A stretch of 64,000 nt of DNA from Rhodocyclales bacterium (GTDB lineage: Bacteria > Pseudomonadota > Gammaproteobacteria > Burkholderiales > Rhodocyclaceae): the NCBI GenBank assembly GCA_028292505.1, contig JAQGMF010000001.1, positions 62,001 through 126,000 on the forward strand, in the 5' to 3' direction. Below the pieces are notes generated by a model. The model ran no database searches and was not told where the DNA came from. It worked only from the letters and a program-made list of their open reading frames with translations. Position numbers and translations under genes: made by a program. Of this stretch, positions 35,596 through 44,274 are shown piece after piece (position 1 is the stretch's first letter; each line of letters starts with the position of its first letter).

Positions 35596-36234
35596 TCAAG
35601 GCACGAAGTAGGTAAGGTAATGGCTGACCTTGGTGCTATCCCACGGGGCGGCACCAGCATATGGCGTGTACGAACCCTTGACGGCCCATTCGTTCCACAT
35701 ATCGATAAGCGCCTGCCCAGTTCCGGTCGCTGTTGTCGTACCACCAACCGGGAACAGCACTTTGTTGGCGCAGACATTCAGATAAGCAGCGGCGAACTGG
35801 CGCGCGATCTGCACGCCCGTTGCGGGGTCCGTCAGGCACAGCACTTCGTAGAAGCTCATCGGCGTGGCAACGCCGCTGGAACTCGTCTTATACAGGTAGC
35901 AACCACTCAGGCCGCTTTGCTGGGTGAAGATGCTGTGGAACTTCATGTCGCGCCATGTAATTTGCTGCGACGAAAGACTGGAGCCGCCGAGCGTACCTTG
36001 CCAAGTAGCTGCGCTGCTAGGTGTCGAGCAATTGCCGAGTTGTGTGGTCGCATGGCTCTTGGCAGCGGAAAGCGTTTGCGAAGGCGCGACGCAATCGATA
36101 GCAAAAACCGAAGGGCTCGCCAGCGTGGCGACGACTGGACCCGTGGCCAGACCTGCTCGGATCAGCTTGCGGCGAGCATCGCTCATGGCGGCGCGCTCGG
36201 GGCTTGCGGTGTGCTCGGGCTTTGTCGGGTTCAT
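35596..36234 (-). CDS. exported protein upstream of the HPr-rel-A genes, Tat-like signal
   Basis: 212 aa, no family I recognise with confidence. About 20 residues in comes DARRKLIRAGLATGPVVATLASPSVFA, a twin-arginine-like signal. The mature part has five Cys (in AIDCVA, LGNCST, LSGCYL, EVLCLT, LNVCAN), many Ser/Thr and ends SHYLTYFVP. It is 71 bases upstream of the PqqD-like gene on the same strand, so it probably shares the transcript. It could be the modified substrate or an exported partner. Start 36234 is chosen; ATG 36186 just before the RR motif is equally possible. Confidence 0.65.
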   Translation of the reverse strand: MNPTKPEHTASPERAAMSDARRKLIRAGLATGPVVATLASPSVFAIDCVAPSQTLSAAKSHATTQLGNCSTPSSAATWQGTLGGSSLSSQQITWRDMKFHSIFTQQSGLSGCYLYKTSSSGVATPMSFYEVLCLTDPATGVQIARQFAAAYLNVCANKVLFPVGGTTTATGTGQALIDMWNEWAVKGSYTPYAGAAPWDSTKVSHYLTYFVP

Positions 36235-36504
36235 GATTGCTGGATTCCGTGAAATCTGGTTGCTGCGCCAAGCGCCTGTTGCCGCGATTGTCACCCGATG
36301 CGTTGTCGCATGGGCAGAACTATGTCACGCAGGCCGCGTGGAGCGAATGATTGTCCGTCACCAAGCAATAAAAGTGCCTGGCTTTTTTGGCAAATAATAC
36401 ATTTTAAATTCAAAGACCTAGCTGCGTGTTACAGCACCTTGGCAGCGTGATACACGACGAGTGTCAAATCCGTCGACGAAGACATTTGCGTGGGCCCTCT
36501 TGCT

Positions 36505-37785
36505 TTAGGGATGGGCAACGCGGGCGCTCGTTTGTGCAAGCCGAGCGGCAAGTGTGCCGAGGAACGCACGATAAAAGCGTTTCTGACAGTCCGGCGAGGC
36601 ACGCTCTAGCGCTTCCTGTCGAATCTCCACAATCATGCAGTCCGAATCGGCGATGACGTCGGCAGTACGTGTGCCGTTGCCGCCGGTGAACATGGCCATT
36701 TCGCCAAAACATTCGCCGGGTGCGAGCGAATGCAGGCGTTGGCCGTCGAGGCAGATACATGCTTGACCCGCAGCGAGCAATGCGAAATAGCCACCGGGTT
36801 CGCTGCGGCGCATGACCAGACTGCCCGCGCTGACAGCACGCCATTCCGTCATGCGCAGCGTTTCCCATATTTCTACTTCACTGAAGTCGGCGAGGAAACG
36901 CATTTCGCGCAGCGTCTGGAAGCGCTGGGTTTCGGACGCTGCCGGGCGCTGTGCATGCAGACGCAGACTGCGCGAGGCCTGTGCCAGATCATGCGAGAAT
37001 TCCAGCCAGCTGGCATAACGCGCGGCAAGGGACTTGTGTGTGGCGCGCGCTACGATGCGATCGAGCTCGGGTGGAATGTCTGGGCGCAATGACGACGGAA
37101 TCGGCGTGTCCGTATGATTGATCTGGTAGGCGAGGCTTACCGGATTGGTGCCGGAAAATGGCAGCTGCCCGGTGAGCAGTTGAAACATGACAATGCCAAG
37201 TGAATAGATATCGGTCTGATGGGTCAGGCCTTGTTCGCGCACTTGCTCTGGCGACATGTAGGCAGGTGAGCCCAGACCAATGACCATGGTGCGGTCGACA
37301 TCCTTGAACAGCGCGGCGCCGAAATCGGAAATCTTGATCTCGCCGCTTTCGGGTTCGACGAGCAGGACGTTGGCCGGTTTGACGTCGCGATGGGTAACGC
37401 CGTGCATGAATGCGAAGTCCAGCGCCCGCGTGCATTTGAAAAGGATTTCGATGAGTCGCTCAAAAGGCAGCAGATTGTCTGGCGAGCAGAAGGCTTCCAG
37501 GGTGCCGCCCTTCACGTACTCCATGACGAGATAGGAGTCTTCCTCGTTGATGCTTACGTCATAGATCTCAACAATGTGCGGGTGCTTGAGGCGGCCGGCC
37601 AGTGCTGCTTCGGTTTGCAACTGTTGGCGGTAGGCAGTGCCGCGCAACGGATCTCGCAGTAGTTCGTTGAAGATGCGTTTGACGGCGACCTGGCGCTGCG
37701 CGAAGGGGTCATAGCCGAGAAAGACGTCGCTGGTAGAGCCTTCGCCTATCAGGTGCAGTATGTCGTACTTGCCGATGCGTTCCAT
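36505..37785 (-). CDS. serine/threonine protein kinase with C-terminal cyclic-nucleotide-binding domain
   Basis: 426 aa. Kinase domain at residues ~7-265: glycine loop IGEGSTSDVFLG, Lys in VAVKRIF, HRDVKPANVLL near 130, DFGAALF and GSPAYMSPEQV. A cNMP-binding-like domain occupies ~300-420, with the phosphate-binding cassette APGECFGEMAMFTGGNGTRTADV. There is no membrane segment, so it is cytoplasmic. Binding of cAMP, cGMP or neither cannot be decided by eye. Start 37785 gives the usual beginning MERIGKYDIL; the open frame extends 36 codons further without a ribosome site. Confidence 0.85.
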   Translation of the reverse strand: MERIGKYDILHLIGEGSTSDVFLGYDPFAQRQVAVKRIFNELLRDPLRGTAYRQQLQTEAALAGRLKHPHIVEIYDVSINEEDSYLVMEYVKGGTLEAFCSPDNLLPFERLIEILFKCTRALDFAFMHGVTHRDVKPANVLLVEPESGEIKISDFGAALFKDVDRTMVIGLGSPAYMSPEQVREQGLTHQTDIYSLGIVMFQLLTGQLPFSGTNPVSLAYQINHTDTPIPSSLRPDIPPELDRIVARATHKSLAARYASWLEFSHDLAQASRSLRLHAQRPAASETQRFQTLREMRFLADFSEVEIWETLRMTEWRAVSAGSLVMRRSEPGGYFALLAAGQACICLDGQRLHSLAPGECFGEMAMFTGGNGTRTADVIADSDCMIVEIRQEALERASPDCQKRFYRAFLGTLAARLAQTSARVAHP

Positions 37786-37923
37786 GATGCTGCCGCTGCG
37801 CCCGTCTGAGTCGTCCCCGAAGCCCCATGATACCTTCGGGGCGCCGGCTTGTGGTTTGTGCGCAGCTATTCTGGCGGAAGACCACAGTGACATGACGCCA
37901 TGATGGCATCATGTGCCCCGTTG

Positions 37924-39372
37924 TCAGGCGAGCCGCTGCCGGGCGCGCGCGATTGCAGCACGCACTTGCGCCGGCGCGGTGCCACCGATGTGGTCGCGGG
38001 CGGCCAGTGAGCCTTCGATGGTAAGCACGCTGGCGATATCGCCGGCCAGCCTTTCACCGGCGCCGCTGACGTGGCACATCGCGGCGCGCAGTTCGTCGAG
38101 CGTGAAATCGGCGAGGTCGCAGCCACGCATTTCGGCGGCACGTACGGCCAGCGCGACGGCTTCATGCGCATCGCGGAACGGCAAACCCTTCTTGACAAGG
38201 TAGTCGGCCAGATCCGTGGCGGTGGCAAAGCCCTGGGCCAGCGCTGCACGCATGGCATCAGCTTTGACGCGGATGCCGAGAATCATGTCGGCATAAATGC
38301 GCAAGGTGTCGATCAGCGTATCCGCTGCGTCGAACAGGGGTTCTTTGTCTTCTTGGTTGTCCTTGTTGTAGGCCAGTGGCTGGCCTTTCATGAGAGTCAG
38401 CAGGGCAACCAGATGGCCGTTCACGCGGCCGGTCTTGCCGCGTACGAGTTCGGGCACGTCCGGGTTTTTCTTCTGCGGCATGATCGAGCTGCCGGTGCAG
38501 AAACGGTCGGCGAGATCGATGAAACCGAAACGCGGGCTCATCCACAGGATCAGCTCTTCGGACAGGCGCGACAGGTGCGTCATGGTGATCGCCACAGCAG
38601 CGCAGAACTCGATGGCGAAGTCGCGATCAGAGACCGCATCCAGCGAGTTCTCGCAGACGCCTTCGAAACCAAGCTCACGTGCCACGTATTCGCGATCGAT
38701 CGGGAAGCTGGTGCCGGCCAGTGCCGCAGCGCCGAGTGGTAGACGATTGGTGCGTTGGCGCACATCGCGGAAACGCTCGGCGTCGCGCAACGTCATTTCA
38801 AAATAGGCCATCAGATGATGACCGAAAGTGACCGGCTGCGCGACCTGCAGATGGGTGTGGCCGGGCATCGGTGTGGCTGCATGCGCTTCGGCGAGCGTCA
38901 GGATACTGCGCTGGAAGTCGCCGATCAGAATCAGTATCTGATCGATGGCATCGCGCAGCCACAGGCGGATATCGGTGGCTACCTGATCGTTGCGCGAACG
39001 GCCTGTATGCAGGCGTTTGCCCGCATCGCCAACCAGCGTGGTGAGGCGGCGTTCGATATTGAGGTGCACGTCTTCGGCGTCGAGGCTCCAGACGAAACTG
39101 TCGGCGCGGATTTCGCCGAGAATTTGTGCCATGCCACGCTGAATGTCCGCTAGGTCCTGGGGGGTTATGATGCCCTGCTTGGCAAGCATGGCAGCATGTG
39201 CCAGCGAGCCACGGATGTCCTGTTCGGCCATGCGTTGATCGAAAAAGACGGAGGCGGTGTAACGTTTGACAAGCTCGGAAACAGGCTCGGAGAAACGGCC
39301 CGACCAGGCTTTATTGTCGGCCGCCGCCGCAGCGAGGTCAGTATTGGGGGTGTTTTGTGTTGAATCTGTCAT
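37924..39372 (-). CDS. argH: argininosuccinate lyase
   Basis: 482 aa. Signature [12 protein letters not shown] near residue 300 (catalytic Ser in GSS), [12 protein letters not shown] near 130, and [14 protein letters not shown] near 172. It splits argininosuccinate into arginine and fumarate, the last step of arginine synthesis. The N-terminal ~20 residues are Ala/Asn-rich and lie before the conserved AWSGRFSEP. It diverges from the two-component genes at 39430. Confidence 0.95.
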   Translation of the reverse strand: MTDSTQNTPNTDLAAAAADNKAWSGRFSEPVSELVKRYTASVFFDQRMAEQDIRGSLAHAAMLAKQGIITPQDLADIQRGMAQILGEIRADSFVWSLDAEDVHLNIERRLTTLVGDAGKRLHTGRSRNDQVATDIRLWLRDAIDQILILIGDFQRSILTLAEAHAATPMPGHTHLQVAQPVTFGHHLMAYFEMTLRDAERFRDVRQRTNRLPLGAAALAGTSFPIDREYVARELGFEGVCENSLDAVSDRDFAIEFCAAVAITMTHLSRLSEELILWMSPRFGFIDLADRFCTGSSIMPQKKNPDVPELVRGKTGRVNGHLVALLTLMKGQPLAYNKDNQEDKEPLFDAADTLIDTLRIYADMILGIRVKADAMRAALAQGFATATDLADYLVKKGLPFRDAHEAVALAVRAAEMRGCDLADFTLDELRAAMCHVSGAGERLAGDIASVLTIEGSLAARDHIGGTAPAQVRAAIARARQRLA

Positions 39373-39429
39373 GATCCGGGCAGGTCTTTGTGCGCTCCAA
39401 TGGAATCTTGGCTCGTACGCACCGATGAA

Positions 39430-40521
39430 ATGAACCCCAGTATAAATCAAGCACCTCACACCGAGATCGTCAGCCCGCCGCAAACGCGTATGGGCGGCAT
39501 GCCGAAGGCGCCAGCGAAGCGTTCGGCAAGCGAGCGCGCGCGCATCGCCGTGCCGGACTTTCGCAATCTGGGGGCGGTGGCGCGTATTCTCATCGTCGTC
39601 AATCTGCTGGCACTGGCCACTATGCTGGTACGTATGGATACCGCGTCGAAGGTCGGACACGACTGGTTGTTGATGGCTGGACGCATCCAGATTCCGCTAC
39701 TGGTGGCTGCGCTGGTTATGTACCGTCTCGGTTCCTGGCTGACACGCCTGACGTGGCGCGAGCTGTGCGTGATGGCGGTCTGTCTGGCGCTGCTCGTGAC
39801 CGTCTTCGCGCATGGTTTTGGCATGCTGCCGGGCTCACGCGACGCGCATCTCGGCCACCTCGCCTGGGCCGCCACAGCCGCGTTGCTGGTCGTTGCGTAT
39901 TTTCGTTGGCGTCAGATCGAGCAGACACCGGCGCTCGATGAAGCGCGCATATTGGCCCTCACGGCGCGCATCCGCCCACACTTCTTTTTCAACAGCCTCA
40001 ACGGTGTGCTCGGCGTGATACGTTCCGATCCGCGTCGCGCCGAACAGGCTTTGGAATCGCTGGCGGAACTGTTTCGCGAACTGATGAAGGACAATCGCGA
40101 CCTGGTGACGCTGTGTGACGAAATCGAGTTGTGCAATCGCTACTTGGAGCTTGAGCGTCTGCGTCTCGGTGATCGTCTCAGGGTTAACTGGGAGTTGAAA
40201 TATGCGCCGCTGAATGCCAAGGTGCCGCCCTTGATGCTACAGCCGCTTATCGAAAATGCCGTTTACCATGGCATCGAGCCTAGCGCCGAACCGGGTACCA
40301 TCCACATCGGCATTGTGCGCAAGGGGCGCACGCTGGAGATCGGCATCAGCAATCCCTCGACACGTGCTGTGCGACGGTCCAGCGGTAACAAAATGGCGTT
40401 GAACAATATCAGAGAGCGTTTAGCCTTGTTTTTTGATCTCGAAGCTGTACTGACAACCGAAGAGCGTGAAGGCGAATTCCGCGTACGCATTCGCATGCCC
40501 TTACGCAAGGAGGATAAATGA
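39430..40521 (+). CDS. algZ: sensor histidine kinase, LytS/AlgZ type
   Basis: 363 aa. Four or so N-terminal membrane helices (residues ~50-165) are followed by the His_kinase domain: [21 protein letters not shown] near 185 with the phospho-acceptor His in PHFFFN, then [12 protein letters not shown] and the ATP-binding [18 protein letters not shown] near 270. It pairs with the overlapping LytTR regulator. The divergent argH neighbour is typical of the algZR locus. Start choice is uncertain by ~10 codons. Confidence 0.85.
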   Translation: MNPSINQAPHTEIVSPPQTRMGGMPKAPAKRSASERARIAVPDFRNLGAVARILIVVNLLALATMLVRMDTASKVGHDWLLMAGRIQIPLLVAALVMYRLGSWLTRLTWRELCVMAVCLALLVTVFAHGFGMLPGSRDAHLGHLAWAATAALLVVAYFRWRQIEQTPALDEARILALTARIRPHFFFNSLNGVLGVIRSDPRRAEQALESLAELFRELMKDNRDLVTLCDEIELCNRYLELERLRLGDRLRVNWELKYAPLNAKVPPLMLQPLIENAVYHGIEPSAEPGTIHIGIVRKGRTLEIGISNPSTRAVRRSSGNKMALNNIRERLALFFDLEAVLTTEEREGEFRVRIRMPLRKEDK

Positions 40522-41285
40522 TGGAGCAACTGGATGCACTCAACGTACTCATCGTCGATGACGAAGCGCCTGCTCGCGAACGCTTGCGCGACTTGCTCGG
40601 CGATATCGCCAGCGAGCAGCCGACGAAGCTGATGGGTATGGCCGGCAACGGCATCGAGGCGCTGCGTTTTCTCGAAGGACAACGTCCCGATGTGCTATTG
40701 GTCGACATCCGCATGCCGGCCATGGACGGTATCGAGTTCGCGCAACATGCCACGCGACTGGAAAACCCGCCGCACATTGTCTTCATCACTGCCTATGACG
40801 AATATGCTGTGCAGGCTTTCGAGCTCAACGCTATCGACTACCTGCTCAAGCCGGTGCGTGCCGAACGCCTCGCCTCCGCGCTCGATAAGGTGCGTCGTGT
40901 CGCACCGGTCAGCCACGAAAAGCTCGATCAGTTTGCCGAGCCGCGCCGCCATCTGACTTGCAGCGAACGTGGCCGCATTCACCTGATTCCGATCGGCGAT
41001 GTAGTCTTCCTCAAGGCTGAACTCAAGTACGTCACCGCGCGTTCGACCGAGCGCGAATACCTGCTCGAAGAATCTCTCGTGCAACTGGAGCAGGAATTCC
41101 CCGAGCGCTTCGTGCGCATCCATCGCAATTGTCTCGTCGCACGCGCGGCCGTCGTCGGTTTCGAACGTGCGTTAGGGGAGGATGGAGGCGAGGGGCATTG
41201 GTCGGTGCGGCTCAATAGCGTGCCCGAGGCGCTGCCGATCAGCCGCCGCCAATGGGCACATGTCCGCGCCGAACTCGGCGGTTGA
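40518..41285 (+). CDS. algR: LytTR response regulator, AlgR type
   Basis: 255 aa. The receiver domain spans residues 1-125 with DDEAPAR, the phospho-acceptor Asp in LLVDIRMPAMDG near 60, and Lys in YLLKPV near 112. The LytTR DNA-binding domain follows from ~150 (GRIHLIPIGDVVFLKAELKYVTA, FVRIHRNCLVAR). Ribosome site AAGGAGG lies at 40507-40513, and the start overlaps the kinase stop, so the pair is coupled. AlgR homologues control surface polysaccharide and twitching functions. Confidence 0.88.
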   Translation: MMEQLDALNVLIVDDEAPARERLRDLLGDIASEQPTKLMGMAGNGIEALRFLEGQRPDVLLVDIRMPAMDGIEFAQHATRLENPPHIVFITAYDEYAVQAFELNAIDYLLKPVRAERLASALDKVRRVAPVSHEKLDQFAEPRRHLTCSERGRIHLIPIGDVVFLKAELKYVTARSTEREYLLEESLVQLEQEFPERFVRIHRNCLVARAAVVGFERALGEDGGEGHWSVRLNSVPEALPISRRQWAHVRAELGG

Positions 41286-41736
41286 GAATACTGAATAAAC
41301 CTACTGCGCGGCTCGATCTCGAAACTCCGGCGCTCAACGTACTAACGTACGTATCCGCTCCTCGTCTCGACCTCAGGCCGCTCGCTACGGCTTCTGCGGT
41401 ATTCCCGACGGTCTGGAAAAAAACCAGCATCTAGTCCGAACTTGGTTGCGCTGCGGCGCATCCGCGGCGGTGCGCTTTATGCACTACCACCTTCCCCATA
41501 TCGCAATGCGGTTGATGACATTTGCATGCACACCGAATCCGGCGGGCTGTTTTCGGGCGATAGCTGCTGTTCAGCCGTGGGAGTCTGATGCAAACTCTTT
41601 TTACATGGCTGGACAAAGCTCACGCGTTGCTGGAGCACGTTGGATCGCTTCAGAGGTAGAGTGCCGCTGTTGCCGTATGATGTTTGCGTATAGTCTCTGT
41701 TCTGCAGATTGAAGTTGAGAAATAAGGCCGAACAAG
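41286..41736. other. non-coding gap between algR-like and RelA/SpoT genes
   Basis: 451 bases. The first ~110 hold a GTAC-type repeat; the remainder shows no convincing gene and becomes AT-richer towards the RelA/SpoT gene, whose promoter is probably around 41600-41720. Confidence 0.5.
41325..41400. repeat. GTAC-type intergenic repeat, copy 2
   Basis: Contains AACGTACTAACGTACGT, TCCGCTCCTCG and GGCCGCTCGCTACGGCTT in the same order and spacing as the copy at 22905. Both copies are just after the 3' end or in the leader of unrelated genes. Confidence 0.5.
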
Positions 41737-42831
41737 TTGAGTAAAGAAACTCTAAATTTCAGTCGTGCAGAAATTGATCGCGCTGGCAGGGTGCTTCTGA
41801 ATAGTGATGCAGAACAGGAGTCAATGGAAAGCGCTCGCGATGTTCTTGCGAATTGGCGTTCGATCCATGCATTTCCATTGAATACGATCACAACCGATTT
41901 ACGACAGAAGGTAAATCGCATTTTGCCCACTGCGTTGGTTGTTCAAAGGTTAAAGCGGACCCGATCAATCCTTGCCAAGCTATCTAAAAAATCAAGCATG
42001 CGGCTTACGCAGATGCAGGATATTGCTGGATGCCGTGCTGTTGTTGAGACGATTGATCAGGTTTACAGCCTAAGAGACGCTTATAAGCGCAGCAGGTCAC
42101 TGCATGGGTTTGTAAGTGAGGACGATTACATCTTGAATCCTCAGTCGTCGGGGTATCGCAGTCTCCATCTCGTTTACAGGTTTAAGAGCCGCAATCATCC
42201 TGAGTGTGACAGGCTGCTATTTGAAATACAGTTGAGAACTAGGACGCAGCACGCTTGGGCAACTGCCGTGGAAACGGTTGGGGCTGTTATCGGTCAGGCT
42301 CTTAAATCAAGCGAAGGGGAGCGAAATTGGCTTATCTATTTCCAGAGCGCTGCCCTTGCCTTCGAATTCTCAGAACCACCGAAATCCGTTATTCGTGGTT
42401 CAAGATCGCAAGGGGCTGTTGCACGAGTGCTTGCAGAGTTGGATGACAAACTTCAGGTTTCCAAAAAACTGAGTGCATATCGGAATGCTTTGCGGGCGAC
42501 GGAGGGTTTGGACGCCAAGTCCGCCGGGTACTTCTTGCTGATACTTTTGCCAAATGAACCCGAGCTGCAAATAATTCCATTCTCAAAAATTGATGTTGCT
42601 TATCGCGAATACGAAAGATATGAGCGTTTGTTACTACCTCTGTATACCGAGGAGAGGCAGCAGCTTTTACTCTTTCCAGAGCTGGCTGATTATTCTGGTG
42701 CTCAGGCAGTGCTAGTCGGCGCTGACTCTCTTAAATCAATTCGTGAGTCTTACCCAAACTACTATCTAGATACTGATGTCTTTTTGCAGCGTATTGAACA
42801 ATTTGTACAAATGTATCGGAATGTCATTTAG
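41737..42831 (+). CDS. RelA/SpoT domain protein (stand-alone nucleotide pyrophosphokinase-like)
   Basis: 364 aa. The synthetase core spans about residues 50-180: KRTRSILAKLSKKSS, MQDIAGCRAVVE, then DDYILNPQSSGYRSLHLVYR and LLFEIQLRTRTQHAWATAVE. This is the fold that transfers pyrophosphate from ATP to GTP/GDP, and in toxic relatives to tRNA or adenosine nucleotides. The G-loop reads NPQSSGYRS where NPKxxGYRS is usual. No hydrolase domain is present. The C-terminal ~180 residues are unassigned. The start is TTG at 41737. The gene is clearly AT-richer than its neighbours and has no obvious operon partner. It may be an alarmone synthase or a fused toxin of the CapRel type. Confidence 0.8.
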   Translation: MSKETLNFSRAEIDRAGRVLLNSDAEQESMESARDVLANWRSIHAFPLNTITTDLRQKVNRILPTALVVQRLKRTRSILAKLSKKSSMRLTQMQDIAGCRAVVETIDQVYSLRDAYKRSRSLHGFVSEDDYILNPQSSGYRSLHLVYRFKSRNHPECDRLLFEIQLRTRTQHAWATAVETVGAVIGQALKSSEGERNWLIYFQSAALAFEFSEPPKSVIRGSRSQGAVARVLAELDDKLQVSKKLSAYRNALRATEGLDAKSAGYFLLILLPNEPELQIIPFSKIDVAYREYERYERLLLPLYTEERQQLLLFPELADYSGAQAVLVGADSLKSIRESYPNYYLDTDVFLQRIEQFVQMYRNVI

Positions 42832-42878
42832 TTCAGCGAGATTCGCAAGACTCTTGTTTTGCGTTACCTTCCAGAGCT

Positions 42879-43886
42879 TCATCGCTTCTTGAATGCCCAC
42901 CACGCGGCGATGCCTGTAAAGCTGATGATCAAGACGACGACGATCCAGAAGCCATTGGCATGTTGCGCCAGTGGTATGCCACCGACATTCATGCCAAACA
43001 GGCCTGCGACGATGTTGATCGGCAGCGCCAGCACGGTGACGATCGTAAGTACGTAAAGGCTGCGGTTGTTTTCTTCGTTGACGTGAGCGGCGATTTCTTC
43101 TTGTAGCAGCTTGATGCGCTCTTGCAGGGCCGTCATGTCGCGCAGCACGACCGAGAATTCTTCGGTCGATTGACGCAGTTCCATGGCGTCTGCCGCGTCG
43201 ATCCATTCTGGTGGATGTTGCAATAGACGAAATAGCGAGGCCGGTTCCGGCGCGAGCAGGCGTTGCAAGCGCACCAGCAGGCGGCGCAACGAGCCGAGGC
43301 CGGCACGCGTCAGCCCGAGTTTTCCCTCCAGCAATTTGTCTTCCACCTGATCGATGCGCGTGGTCACGCCGCGCACGATGCTGACGAGTACATCGGCCTG
43401 ATCGCGCAGCAGGTGAATCAGCAGCTCCAGCGGCGAGCGGATGATTTCACCCGCCTTTACCGCAGTGCGCAGTTTGTCTATGGAACGCAAGGGCCGTCGC
43501 CGCGCGGTGACGACAAGCCGGCGATTGACGCAAAGCCACAGCGTGGAAATTTCGGAGGGTTCGAACGAGAAGTCGTAGTGAACATCATTGACGATGGCCA
43601 GTAACGAGGATTCGACGAGTTCGATACGCGTCGAATGCGAACCTTCACGCAGCGTGTCGAAGAATTCCTCCGGCAGTGCTGCATGCTGAGTCAGCCATTT
43701 CTCGCTGGCGGTGTGGCCAAGATTGAAGTGCAGCCAGAGGAAATCCTCGCTACTTGTTTGCGGCCCCGCCAACCATTGCGCGGCACCCGCCGAATCCAGC
43801 GCCGTGGCGTTTGCGTTGGGCCGCATGACAAAGCCGCAGATAAGGCCATTTGCATCGCTGCCGTAACGGGTTTCGGGATTTGGCAT
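42879..43886 (-). CDS. CorA/ZntB family divalent cation transporter
   Basis: 335 aa. A long soluble N-terminal domain (FLWLHFNLGHTASEKWL, SLLAIVNDVHYDF, STLWLCVNRRLVVTARRRPL) is followed by two C-terminal helices with the pore motif in IVAGLFGMNVGGIPL (GMN). ZntB-type proteins import or export Zn2+; CorA carries Mg2+. The N-terminal sequence looks closer to ZntB. Start 43886 has GAGACGAG upstream. Confidence 0.87.
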   Translation of the reverse strand: MPNPETRYGSDANGLICGFVMRPNANATALDSAGAAQWLAGPQTSSEDFLWLHFNLGHTASEKWLTQHAALPEEFFDTLREGSHSTRIELVESSLLAIVNDVHYDFSFEPSEISTLWLCVNRRLVVTARRRPLRSIDKLRTAVKAGEIIRSPLELLIHLLRDQADVLVSIVRGVTTRIDQVEDKLLEGKLGLTRAGLGSLRRLLVRLQRLLAPEPASLFRLLQHPPEWIDAADAMELRQSTEEFSVVLRDMTALQERIKLLQEEIAAHVNEENNRSLYVLTIVTVLALPINIVAGLFGMNVGGIPLAQHANGFWIVVVLIISFTGIAAWWAFKKR

Positions 43887-44274
43887 CTCGTCTCGATTGC
43901 TTCGGGCAGAAACGCGTCCCTCGCAGCCTACACGGACAAGATTACGTAAGTGTTGCAAAAAACAAAGGGCCGCGCTGCGGCGAGCCCTTTGCTCAAACGG
44001 AGAACCAATAGTCGCTATGAAGATTCACGCAGTGGTTCAATGCGCCGCGGACGGCATTTGCCTGACACATTGCTTTCGGATTTATTCAATCGACATACCG
44101 TTCGATCGGTGATGATCCGTTACCAAGTATCACCATAGCGGCAATTCGAGGTTTGTAGGTTGGCCGATCCGAAATCAGAAAGGGTTTAGTGCTTACCCCT
44201 ACCAGGCGGAAACAAATTTTCGGAGGGCCTGAATGCTGCATTTGGAAGGCTAAAACACAGCACTCGTTGCGAGC
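43887..44274. other. gap between the CorA/ZntB gene and the LacI-type gene
   Basis: 388 bases holding a minus-strand terminator (43955-43991) and otherwise no gene that I can support. Confidence 0.5.
43955..43991 (-). terminator. intrinsic terminator, minus strand
   Basis: Stem CAAAGGGC/GCCCTTTG (43963-43970 with 43984-43991) around a GC-rich loop, followed on the minus strand by TTTTTTGC. It would stop transcription from the LacI-type gene, though that gene ends 280 bases earlier, which leaves a long 3' leader. Confidence 0.7.

Noticed and set aside
41590-41661. Short 23-codon frame (MQTLFTWLDKAHALLEHVG...) before the RelA/SpoT gene
   Set aside because: It reads like protein but is too short, has no clear ribosome site and no known family; it could be a leader peptide, which cannot be supported here.
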